Shown: positions 1 through 4,213, counted from the stretch's first letter. The stretch is DNA of 5,965 nt from an uncultured Tessaracoccus sp. (GCF_947255005.1 NZ_CAMYFI010000092.1:1-5965); one strand, 5' to 3'. The notes: generated by a model not told the origin, from the letters alone. Translations and numbers: made by a program.

Positions 1-64
1 TCGGATCGGCCATAGCCCGGCCGAGCCGGTTCATGACGTCGAGGCGTGAAGCAATGGTCAGCAT
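1..64 (-). CDS. ArsR-family metal-responsive repressor, CmtR-like (5' end only)
   Basis: Only the first 21 codons are present; the gene runs off the left edge. Read on the minus strand from the ATG at 64-62, the protein begins MLTIASRLDVMNRLGRAMAD and then P. I recognise this as the N-terminal helix of CmtR/CadC-type ArsR regulators, in which a stretch of the form 'RLGRALADPTR' leads into the winged helix. Family members are homodimeric DNA-binding repressors released by Cd(II)/Pb(II) or related metals, and usually control a neighbouring metal-efflux P-type ATPase or cation transporter. That partner would lie outside this window. The metal-binding cysteines and the DNA-recognition helix are also outside, so the metal cannot be assigned. 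The start is supported by a promoter whose -10 box ends 7 bases upstream, implying a leaderless or nearly leaderless mRNA. Confidence 0.8.
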   Translation of the reverse strand, partial: MLTIASRLDVMNRLGRAMADP

Positions 65-120
65 GTGCTGAACAATACATCGTGTGCTGAACTATTCAAA
101 ATGCGCTGAACTGACAGTTA
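64..120. repeat. Three direct repeats with 19-bp period, probable operator array
   Basis: The 10-mer TGTGCTGAAC occurs at 64-73 and 83-92, and TGCGCTGAAC at 102-111, giving an exact 19-bp period. The copies overlap the -10 box, the spacer and the region just upstream of the -35 box. The first copy also forms an inverted repeat with TCAGCA at 58-63 (TCAGCA-TG-TGCTGA). TGAA-cta-TTCA at 88-98 resembles the TGAA/TTCA half-sites of SmtB/ArsR operators. The period is not a multiple of three, which argues against a coding explanation. Confidence 0.6.
72..99 (-). promoter_or_regulatory. Promoter of the ArsR/CmtR-like gene
   Basis: On the minus strand there is a -35 box TTGAAT (94-99), a 16-bp spacer and a -10 box TATTGT (72-77). 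The expected transcription start is at about 65-66, next to the ATG at 64, so translation would be leaderless. The elements overlap the 19-bp-spaced repeats, as expected for an autoregulated ArsR promoter. Confidence 0.55.
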
Positions 121-226
121 CGCGAAGGTCCTGCGACCTGCAAGAATTAGTCGATGGGATAGCAGATGACTGATCCTTTGTGGTTCGGCTGCCACCCAAC
201 GCGGGAGCGACGTGGGCGGCGAGGTT

Positions 227-280
227 CTCGAGAAAGTAACTTTGCAACTACATACCGTGGAGTTCAAGTTCAATGTGTAG
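227..280 (+). pseudogene. 3'-terminal coding remnant 1 (ends VEFKFNV-stop)
   Basis: The plus strand reads LEKVTLQLHTVEFKFNV followed by TAG (278-280). This aligns without gaps to LAHVKLRRHSVEFRFNV-stop at 1637-1690, and the last codons also match VEFRFSV-stop at 5896-5919. Many of the differences between copies fall at third codon positions, which points to shared coding ancestry. The frame is open only back to 170 (TGA at 167-169), so the gene body is gone. The stop codon directly abuts the stop codon of the convergent VOC gene. The parent protein is not identified; the tail of a mobile-element recombinase or transposase would fit the pattern but is a guess. I see nothing else coding in 121-226. 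Confidence 0.5.
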
Positions 281-640
281 CTAGGCCTCGGGGTTGCCCA
301 CACAGAACTCGTTGCCTTCTGGGTCCTGCATGACGGTCCACACCAATCCCGGCGCCTCATGGGTGCCGAGTTCGGCAGCGCCCAGGCCTTTGAGGCGCTC
401 TACCAAGGATTCGCGCTCCGCCCCGCCAGCGTCGATATGCATGCGGTTCTTGCCAGGCGTGGGATCCTCAACGCGCTGAAACCCTAGCGCCGGGGTCGAA
501 TCAACCATCACGAAATCGCCGTAATCCGCGGCGATTTCGCAGCCGGTTGCGGCGGACCAAAACTTGGCGAGCTTTGAGGGATCGTGGCAGTCGAAGGTGA
601 TCTGGCGGATCGTGAAGTTGGCATCGCTCATGGTTTCCAT
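281..640 (-). CDS. VOC-family (glyoxalase/bleomycin-resistance fold) protein
   Basis: This is a 119-residue protein, the usual size for a single-chain actinobacterial VOC protein of the glyoxalase-like type. It has two beta-alpha-beta-beta-beta modules. The first starts IRQITFDCHDPSKLAKFW (from residue 11). The second carries NRMHIDAGG (65-73) and ends in the typical QDPEGNEFCVGNP (105-117). VOC enzymes bind a divalent metal through His/Glu side chains, but no substrate can be named here, and many relatives of this type are uncharacterised. Translation may begin at the ATG at 640 or at the ATG at 631 (residue 4, MSDANF); neither has a good ribosome-binding site, and a perfect hairpin lies just upstream. 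The gene is divergent from the Ymh-family gene. It is probably cytosolic, as no signal peptide or membrane segment is visible. Confidence 0.85.
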   Translation of the reverse strand: METMSDANFTIRQITFDCHDPSKLAKFWSAATGCEIAADYGDFVMVDSTPALGFQRVEDPTPGKNRMHIDAGGAERESLVERLKGLGAAELGTHEAPGLVWTVMQDPEGNEFCVGNPEA

Positions 641-644
641 TGTG

Positions 645-662
645 GGCGCGCGTTAGCGCGCC
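645..662. promoter_or_regulatory. Perfect GC-only palindrome upstream of the VOC start
   Basis: GGCGCGC (645-651), GTTA (652-655) and GCGCGCC (656-662) form a 7-bp stem with a 4-base loop. It starts 5 bases upstream of the VOC ATG at 640 and lies within the divergent intergenic region. It could be a repressor site or a 5' UTR hairpin that limits translation of the VOC gene. Confidence 0.4.
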
Positions 663-696
663 TGCAATAACGCGGGATGTTTCTGGTTGGGGTATC

Positions 697-707
697 AGAA
701 CAGTTCT
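697..707. promoter_or_regulatory. Small palindrome upstream of the Ymh-family gene
   Basis: AGAAC-A-GTTCT is a perfect 5-1-5 palindrome lying 37 bp before the ATG at 745. It superficially resembles an SOS box, but actinobacterial LexA sites have wider GAAC/GTTC spacing, so LexA is unlikely. It may be an operator for the divergent genes. Confidence 0.25.
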
Positions 708-710
708 CTC

Positions 711-751
711 CGGCCATGTCAGCCCCATACGTCATAAGGGAGGCATGGCCG
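711..751 (+). promoter_or_regulatory. Predicted mRNA hairpin hiding the ribosome-binding site and start codon
   Basis: CGGCCATG (711-718) pairs perfectly with CATGGCCG (744-751), so the ATG at 745-747 lies in the right arm. Two further pairs (719-720 with 742-743) and CCC (723-725) with GGG (738-740) extend the stem over the Shine-Dalgarno-like AAGGGAGG (736-743). In the mRNA both the ribosome-binding site and the start codon would be paired. The structure comes from base complementarity only; no folding energy was calculated. Confidence 0.45.
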
Positions 752-1470
752 AGCTGGACCCCGAGTGGGCGATCAATGAGATAGACGCGTTCCTGCAAGT
801 CACGGCGAAGGTCGTCCCCGACATGGGCCCGGGCATCGCCTACCTTGGAACCGTTATGAGCGGATCGCCGACTGAGGCTGCGGCACGCGCCCACGTCGTT
901 GAAATGGTCCTTGACCGAGCGCTTCCCGGGTGGGGACAAGGACTCCCAGTCCAGGACAAGGAATATAGCTGGCTGAGGGGCCAAGCCTCCCGGGCCAAGA
1001 CAGTGCTTGAACGTAGGTCTGAACTCGCTGAAAAGCTCGGAGACAACACGCCAGACTTAGGCGCAGCCAATCTGCATCCGTGGGCGTGGGAGAATGGCAA
1101 GGGTTACTGGAATCACGGGCACTACCATCAAGCCGTGATGCAGGCTGCCATCCACGTCAATGCAGAGACCCAAGCGAAACTGAACCGCCTAGACGTATCT
1201 GAAACAGCACTTTTCAATGAGGCGTTTTCACTCCACGATCCGAAGCGTAATGTGCCGCGCCTTCGGCTTATGGAAAATGATGGCAGTAAGACGTTTGAGA
1301 ACCTACATCGGGGCGCCCGCGCCTTTGCAGAGGGCTTGTACGCGGCTATCCGCAATCCCGGGATGCATGTTCCACACGACGGTGGTGAGGAGCAAGTCGC
1401 GTTGGAGCAGCTCGCGGCTTTCAGTCTATTGGCTCGCTGGGTTGATAGGGCTACCGTCCTGGAGGGGTGA
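745..1470 (+). CDS. Ymh / TIGR02391 family protein with HEPN-like RNase motif
   Basis: The product is 241 residues. I recognise the C-terminal half as the TIGR02391 (Hypoth_Ymh) family from LHPWAW (110-115), GHYHQAV (125-131), the stretch DVSETALFNEAF, RLRL, HRGARAFAEGLYAAIRNP and the final EQVALEQLAAFSLLARWVD. The function of the family is not established. R203-N-P-x-x-H208 matches the R-x4-6-H active-site pattern of HEPN ribonucleases, many of which are toxins or abortive-infection effectors; RNase activity here is inferred. The N-terminal 100 residues look helical and are unassigned. I chose ATG 745 because it follows AAGGGAGG (736-743), although the spacing is short, and because the in-frame extension back to 640 looks non-coding. 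There is no signal peptide. The neighbouring toxin-antitoxin genes fit a defence or stress role, but no obvious antitoxin partner (such as an MNT nucleotidyltransferase) is adjacent. Confidence 0.8.
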   Translation: MAELDPEWAINEIDAFLQVTAKVVPDMGPGIAYLGTVMSGSPTEAAARAHVVEMVLDRALPGWGQGLPVQDKEYSWLRGQASRAKTVLERRSELAEKLGDNTPDLGAANLHPWAWENGKGYWNHGHYHQAVMQAAIHVNAETQAKLNRLDVSETALFNEAFSLHDPKRNVPRLRLMENDGSKTFENLHRGARAFAEGLYAAIRNPGMHVPHDGGEEQVALEQLAAFSLLARWVDRATVLEG

Positions 1471-1636
1471 CAACATCGGTTTACGGAATAGCAGTCCGCT
1501 TTGAGCGAAGGATGTGGGGAGCACGAACGCCTGTGATGGAGGTGCCGGGTGCTGAGTCGGCAAGGCCGTCCAGGGGCCATCGCCGTAGTTGTGTGCAAGG
1601 TTAACGCCAGCGACTGGGCTGGGTCCAAGAATGAAC

Positions 1637-1690
1637 CTCGCACACGTTAAACTGCGCCGACACTCCGTGGAGTTCCGGTTTAACGTTTAG
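1637..1690 (+). pseudogene. 3'-terminal coding remnant 2 (ends VEFRFNV-stop)
   Basis: The plus strand reads LAHVKLRRHSVEFRFNV followed by TAG (1688-1690), the gapless counterpart of remnant 1. The frame is open back to 1589 (TAG at 1586-1588), but homology to remnant 1 is only apparent in the last 17 residues. The stop codon overlaps the first TAGCGTTAT repeat of the higBA promoter, so the toxin-antitoxin module starts immediately after the scar. The rest of the gap after the Ymh-family gene (1471-1588) shows no recognisable gene or terminator. Confidence 0.5.
1644..1686. repeat. Nested inverted repeat upstream of higBA
   Basis: ACGTTAAAC (1644-1652) and GTTTAACGT (1678-1686) form a perfect 9-bp outer stem. 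ACTCC (1662-1666) and GGAGT (1669-1673) form an inner stem with a 2-base loop. It could act as a terminator for upstream transcription or as a protein site. It lies within coding remnant 2, so it may be partly fortuitous. Confidence 0.4.
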
Positions 1691-1712
1691 CGTTATTGAC
1701 GTGTAGCGTTAT
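1688..1712. promoter_or_regulatory. Probable HigA operator: repeated TAGCGTTAT
   Basis: TAGCGTTAT occurs at 1688-1696 and 1704-1712, a 16-bp period, and TAACG-tttag-CGTTA at 1681-1695 makes an inverted repeat. The copies flank the -35 box of the higBA promoter. HigA proteins repress their own operon, so HigA is the obvious candidate ligand; this is inferred from position. Confidence 0.45.
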
Positions 1713-1726
1713 GGGGGGGGTAGGAT
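1696..1726 (+). promoter_or_regulatory. higBA promoter with an 8-G tract in the spacer
   Basis: A -35 box TTGACG (1696-1701) and a -10 box TAGGAT (1721-1726) are separated by 19 bp, the last eight of which (1713-1720) are all G. The expected start of transcription is at or beside the ATG at 1732, so the mRNA may be leaderless. The AGGA within the -10 box could alternatively act as a ribosome-binding site on a longer transcript. Confidence 0.5.
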
Positions 1727-1731
1727 GAAGT

Positions 1732-2013
1732 ATGATCCAGTCATTCGCCAACAAGGACACCGAGCGGTTGTGGAATCGAGAGCGGGTGCGCTCGATTGAT
1801 TCCAGAATCCATTCGGTGGCACTGCGCAAGCTGCGGCAGCTTGCGTACGTGCAAAGCCTCGAGGAGCTGCGGATTCCGCCGGGTAACCGTCTCGAAGCGT
1901 TGAAAGGGGACAGGCGGGGTCAACACAGTATTCGCATCAACAGCCAGTGGCGGATCTGCTTTCGGTGGATGGCAGCTGGTCCAGAGGAGGTCGAGATCGT
2001 TGACTATCACTGA
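1732..2013 (+). CDS. higB: HigB toxin (RelE/ParE superfamily)
   Basis: This 93-residue protein has the full length expected for HigB. It starts MIQSFANKDTERLW, and the conserved core is RKLRQL (32-37), LRIPPGNRLEALKGDRRGQHS (46-66) and IRINSQWRICFRW (67-79), ending EIVDYH. HigB toxins are ribosome-dependent mRNA endonucleases that stop translation, and are neutralised by the HigA protein encoded next door. Toxin-before-antitoxin order is the hallmark of the higBA type and is kept here. The gene overlaps higA by 14 bp. The ATG is preceded by AGGA (1722-1725, 6-base gap), which also lies in the -10 box. Repeated motifs at the promoter suggest autorepression by HigA. The gene looks intact. Confidence 0.93.
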   Translation: MIQSFANKDTERLWNRERVRSIDSRIHSVALRKLRQLAYVQSLEELRIPPGNRLEALKGDRRGQHSIRINSQWRICFRWMAAGPEEVEIVDYH

Positions 2014-2308
2014 CAAGCTTCCACCAGTACACCCTGGTGAAATTCTGATGGAGGACTTCCTCAAGGAGATGGGGGTCACCCAGCACAAACTCGCTGTTTC
2101 CATCGGTGTTCCACCGCGCCGGATCAATGAGATCGTTCACGGGAAGCGGGCTGTTACTGCCGATACTGCTCTCCGTTTAGGGAAGTATTTTGGGATGAGT
2201 CCGCAGTTTTGGCTGGGGCTGCAAGCGCAGTACGACCTAGATGTGGCCGAGGACAAAATCCTCGCCGAGGTTGAGCAGATTCAGCCGGTCCAAGCTGCCT
2301 CGGCGTAG
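2000..2308 (+). CDS. higA: HigA antitoxin (XRE/HTH_3 family)
   Basis: The 102-residue protein starts at TTG 2000, chosen because GAGGAGG (1984-1990) lies 9 bases upstream inside the end of higB. It carries the standard HigA signature: PPVHPGEILMEDFL, then a helix-turn-helix region from about residue 26 to 60 (TQHKLAVSIGVPPRRINEIV, then HGKRAVTADTALRLGKYFG), followed by SPQFWLGLQAQYDL. The family binds and blocks HigB and, with it, represses the shared promoter. The 14-bp overlap with higB implies translational coupling. The C-terminal tail after about residue 85 is variable in the family. Nothing in it looks damaged. Confidence 0.93.
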   Translation: MTITDKLPPVHPGEILMEDFLKEMGVTQHKLAVSIGVPPRRINEIVHGKRAVTADTALRLGKYFGMSPQFWLGLQAQYDLDVAEDKILAEVEQIQPVQAASA

Positions 2309-2379
2309 CTGTGGTGCTTCAACCCAAGCCCTGATGAGTTTCGTCTTTGGCGCCTGCGCTTCTAGCTGTAGTTATCCAC

Positions 2380-2393
2380 TGACCTGATGGTCA
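2380..2393. promoter_or_regulatory. Palindrome ahead of the second higBA locus
   Basis: TGACC-TGAT-GGTCA is a perfect 5-4-5 palindrome, 96 bp before the remaining toxin reading frame. It differs from the TAGCGTTAT motif of the first higBA locus. It may be an operator of the second locus. No convincing -35/-10 pair was found in 2309-2488, and nothing else in that gap is clear. Confidence 0.25.
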
Positions 2394-2488
2394 TACCGCG
2401 AGCATCAAGCTCATTCCTCGCTCAGCGAAGAACGAATCGATGTCCTCCTTCCGCAGAGTTTTGTTGAAGAACTTTCACCCTCGCGCTA

Positions 2489-2713
2489 TTGAGTCTGCTG
2501 GAAAGCTCTTCGCGGGCGGCCATGCGGAAGCTGGAGCTGATCCACGTGGCGAAGGGTCTCGATGATCTGCGAATCTCGCCCGGGAATCGGCTGGAGCGTC
2601 TCGTCGGCGACCGGCGTGGGCAGTACAGCATCCGTGTGAGTGCGCAATGGCGTATCTGCTTCGTCTGGAGTGATGGAGGTGCAGATGGTGTCGAACTCGT
2701 CGACTACCACTGA
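2489..2713 (+). pseudogene. higB: HigB-like toxin, 5' end lost (probably inactive)
   Basis: The reading frame gives 74 residues from a possible TTG (2489), against 93 in the intact upstream HigB. From the ATG at 2522 onward it aligns well with HigB: RKLELIHVAKGLDDLR, ISPGNRLERLVGDRRGQ, YSIRVSAQWRICFVW and a final LVDYH. The missing part is the N-terminal strand and helix. The frame is closed upstream by TGA at 2465-2467, and neither TTG 2489 nor ATG 2522 has a good ribosome-binding site. A different frame from ATG 2440 (MSSFRRVLLKNFHPRAIESA) could be the displaced original N-terminus, joined through a short frameshifting insertion, but that match is weak. Loss of toxin with a preserved antitoxin is a common way for such loci to decay. 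A short active form starting at 2522 cannot be ruled out. Confidence 0.65.
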
Positions 2714-3008
2714 GGCAGACTTGATTGAGCCGATCCACCTGGGAGGGATCTTGATGGAGGACTTCATCGAGGGTTTCGGGACTACGCAGCATAAGCTCGC
2801 CGTTTCGATCGGGGTGCCGCCTCGTCGGATCGATGAGATGGTGCATGGCAAGCGTGGTATCACTGCAGATACGGCGATACGGCTGGCGCGGTATTTCGGG
2901 ACGTCCGAGGAGTTCTGGATGAATCTGCAGTCGAATTACGAGCTGCGGTTGGAGCGTCGCGCGTTGAAGAACACGGTCGCCGCTATTAGTCCATTGCAGG
3001 TCGAGTGA
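2685..3008 (+). CDS. higA: HigA antitoxin, second copy
   Basis: The product is 107 residues from ATG 2685, which follows GGAGG (2675-2679) by 5 bases and lies 29 bp inside the end of the toxin frame. It repeats the HigA layout: EPIHLGGILMEDFIEGFG, the helix-turn-helix TQHKLAVSIGVPPRRIDEMV, HGKRGITADTAIRLARYFG, then EEFWMNLQSNYELRLE. The TQHKLAVSIGVPPRRI stretch is identical to the first HigA, whereas the ends differ. The short N-terminal extension arises because the TTG used by the first copy is TCG here. With its toxin damaged, it may act as a stand-alone antitoxin or repressor, possibly also binding the first HigB; this is inference. The gene is intact. Confidence 0.9.
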   Translation: MVSNSSTTTEADLIEPIHLGGILMEDFIEGFGTTQHKLAVSIGVPPRRIDEMVHGKRGITADTAIRLARYFGTSEEFWMNLQSNYELRLERRALKNTVAAISPLQVE

Positions 3009-3043
3009 CTGAATGTAATCTCGCCGTGCAATGTGTCCGTGCC

Positions 3044-3075
3044 GCCTACTTGCTATTGACGTTACGGGAGTAGGC
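3044..3075. repeat. Inverted repeat after the second higA
   Basis: GCCTACT (3044-3050) and AGTAGGC (3069-3075) form a perfect 7-bp stem with an 18-base loop, 35 bp after the higA stop. The loop carries TATTGACGT (3054-3062), a 9-mer also present at the higBA promoter (1694-1702). With no U-run it is a weak terminator candidate. Confidence 0.3.
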
Positions 3076-3125
3076 ATCGTTCTTGAGTGCTTCCGGTTGT
3101 TGGTTCTCGCATCGCGCCATCAGAA

Positions 3126-3141
3126 CTATCATGCCTGATAG
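3126..3141. promoter_or_regulatory. Operator-like palindrome and -10 box of the FitAB/VapBC operon
   Basis: CTATCA-TGCC-TGATAG is a perfect 6-4-6 palindrome. It ends 18 bp before the antitoxin ATG and contains TATCAT (3127-3132), a fair -10 box. No good -35 was seen at standard spacing. Ribbon-helix-helix antitoxins bind such palindromes to repress their own operon. Confidence 0.45.
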
Positions 3142-3159
3142 CAGAAGGAGGTGGTTCTG

Positions 3160-3393
3160 ATGTCTTCCATTATCGTGCGTGGTCTCGATGACCATGTGAA
3201 GCAGCGGCTCGCGTCTCGGGCGAAGGAACAGGGGCGGTCCATGGAGGCCGAGGTTCGCGACATCTTGACGAAGGCGGCCCGACGGCCGCACATAGGCGTG
3301 GCTCTTCTGAATGTGGCGCAGGATGTCGGTGGGGTCGATGAGCTGCCGATTCCGACGCGCGATGATGTCGCACGGGTGGCGAGCTTCGAGTGA
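3160..3393 (+). CDS. FitA/VapB-type ribbon-helix-helix antitoxin
   Basis: The product is 77 residues from ATG 3160, selected over the upstream in-frame GTG 3151 because AAGGAGGT (3145-3152) lies 7 bases before it. The N-terminal SSIIVRGLDDHVKQRLASRAKEQGRSMEAEVRDIL is a textbook FitA-like ribbon-helix-helix fold: beta strand IIVRGL, then two helices with the turn AKEQGRSMEAEVR. This part dimerises and binds DNA. The C-terminal tail (LPIPTRDDVARVASFE) would wrap the PIN toxin encoded next. The gene overlaps the toxin by 4 bases, indicating translational coupling. A palindrome immediately upstream is the likely operator. The gene is intact. Confidence 0.9.
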   Translation: MSSIIVRGLDDHVKQRLASRAKEQGRSMEAEVRDILTKAARRPHIGVALLNVAQDVGGVDELPIPTRDDVARVASFE

Positions 3394-3815
3394 TCGTCCT
3401 GGACGCCAATGTCGTCTCGGAGATCTTTCGGTCCTCGCCGGAGCCTCGTGTCGTCGAGTGGCTTGTGTCTCTGACGGGCGCCGTCGCGATCACGTCTGTC
3501 ACTCTTGCGGAGTTGCTTGCCGGCGTTCGAAGGCCCCCGGAAGGTCGACGCAAACACAAGTTGGCCCAAGGGATTGAGGAAGCGGTAGTGCCGTATCGGG
3601 GGAGTCGGTCGGTGCTCGCATTCGATGCTGACGCGGCGGAGCGGTACGCGGAGGTGCTCGTGTCGGGTGAGGCAGCGGGTGTGCCGGTCAGTACCGTCGA
3701 CGCTCAGATTGCCGCGATCTGCCTGGCGAATGGGGCAACGTGCGCTACGCGCAATGTGAAGGATTTCCAGCACACTGGCGTCGAACTCGTCGACCCGTGG
3801 GATGTGGAAGCGTGA
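3390..3815 (+). CDS. vapC: FitB/VapC-type PIN-domain ribonuclease toxin
   Basis: The 141-residue protein starts at GTG 3390, overlapping the antitoxin stop (GTGA). It is a complete PIN domain: MIVLDANVVSEIFR with D5, TLAELLAGVRRPPEGRR with E41, VSTVDAQIAAICLANGA with D104, and CATRNVKDF with N122 and D125. These acidic residues coordinate the Mg/Mn ions that cut RNA. VapC/FitB toxins typically cleave tRNA or rRNA and are held inactive by the paired antitoxin. The pattern 'EIFRSSPEP...W' together with 'AGVRRPPEGRRK' fits the FitB-like subgroup. The target cannot be predicted. All catalytic acids are present, so the toxin is probably active. The broken acetyltransferase frame starts in the same GTGA arrangement at its stop. 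Confidence 0.93.
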   Translation: MIVLDANVVSEIFRSSPEPRVVEWLVSLTGAVAITSVTLAELLAGVRRPPEGRRKHKLAQGIEEAVVPYRGSRSVLAFDADAAERYAEVLVSGEAAGVPVSTVDAQIAAICLANGATCATRNVKDFQHTGVELVDPWDVEA

Positions 3816-4139
3816 AGCGTCATTCAATCGAGGTCATCGCCCACCAAGAGCTCACTGAAGCCGAACTAGATGGGCTTCGACAGCGAGTACCAGGAGTTCG
3901 GTGAGTGGGATCCGCAACAGCCCTACGGTTATGCGCCACATGATGTCCACATCATGGCGCGAAACGAAGGTCGCGTCGTCGGCCACGTGGGATGGGCACG
4001 CCGCGAGAGTGACGGGGGCGCCGCGCGGGTATGAGTTCTCGAAGCAGGCCTCGATACCGCCATTAGTGACCAGTGGGCGCGGATCCTCCGCGCCGAAATG
4101 AAGTACTCGGGAGTCGAACCTCCACCAGTCATCGAGTAG
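3812..4139 (+). pseudogene. Broken GNAT-type N-acetyltransferase gene
   Basis: Two frames together read like one acetyltransferase. From GTG 3812 (overlapping the vapC stop) the first frame gives VIAHQELTEAELDGLRQ and stops at 3902. A second frame from 3870 gives MGFDSEYQEFGEWDPQQPYG, then YAPHDVHIMARNEGRVVGHVGWARR, which resembles the N-terminal half of AAC(2')-like GNAT proteins. The frames switch at CTTCGACAG (3875-3883), which can encode both LRQ and FDS; collapse of two such copies would explain the frameshift. The second frame hits TGA at 4032. The same frame then stays open as VLEAGLDTAISDQWARILRA, continuing EMKYSGVEPPPVIE to TAG 4137-4139, which looks like the tail of an unrecognised protein. 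The acetyl-CoA-binding and C-terminal GNAT parts are missing, so no activity is expected. The GNAT assignment is moderately sure; the tail is not assigned. Confidence 0.6.
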
Positions 4140-4201
4140 GCGAAGGAGGCGACCCCGTCTGCTCGTTCGCGGTGCTTCGGTGAACTGTGGAGCAAGTTCA
4201 C

Positions 4202-4207
4202 TAGGAT
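4202..4207 (+). promoter_or_regulatory. -10 box for the BPL-N lipoprotein gene
   Basis: TAGGAT lies 6 bases before the GTG start at 4214 and is identical to the -10 box of higBA (1721-1726), which is 5 bases from its start. No clear -35 was found. The AGGA inside it (4203-4206, 7-base gap) could instead be a ribosome-binding site. Nothing else stands out in 4140-4201. Confidence 0.35.
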
Positions 4208-4213
4208 TGAGCT

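Noticed and set aside
697..707. SOS/LexA box upstream of the Ymh gene
   Set aside because: AGAACAGTTCT has a one-base gap between GAAC and GTTC, unlike the four-base gap of actinobacterial LexA sites.
640..744. Upstream extension of the Ymh gene to the ATG at 640
   Set aside because: The added 35 residues have no family similarity and span the divergent intergenic region; ATG 745 has the Shine-Dalgarno-like sequence.
1534..1602. Short plus-strand open frame starting ATG GAG GTG after the Ymh gene
   Set aside because: Only 22 codons, no ribosome-binding site and no recognisable product.
1128..1643. 171-codon open frame on the minus strand
   Set aside because: It lies antisense to the Ymh gene; the composition is rich in Ser, Arg, Cys and Pro without recognisable domains, as expected of a shadow frame in GC-rich DNA.
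1646..1684. GTTAAAC and GTTTAAC resembling integron attC core sites next to small cassette-like genes
   Set aside because: The order is wrong: an attC has RYYYAAC on the left and GTTRRRY on the right, and no comparable pair flanks the other genes.
2391..2469. Minus-strand open segment reading KFFNKTLRKEDIDSFFAERG then a few residues to a stop
   Set aside because: It looks protein-like, but is bounded by stops on both sides, is only about 25 codons long and has no start codon with a ribosome-binding site near its beginning; no family recognised.
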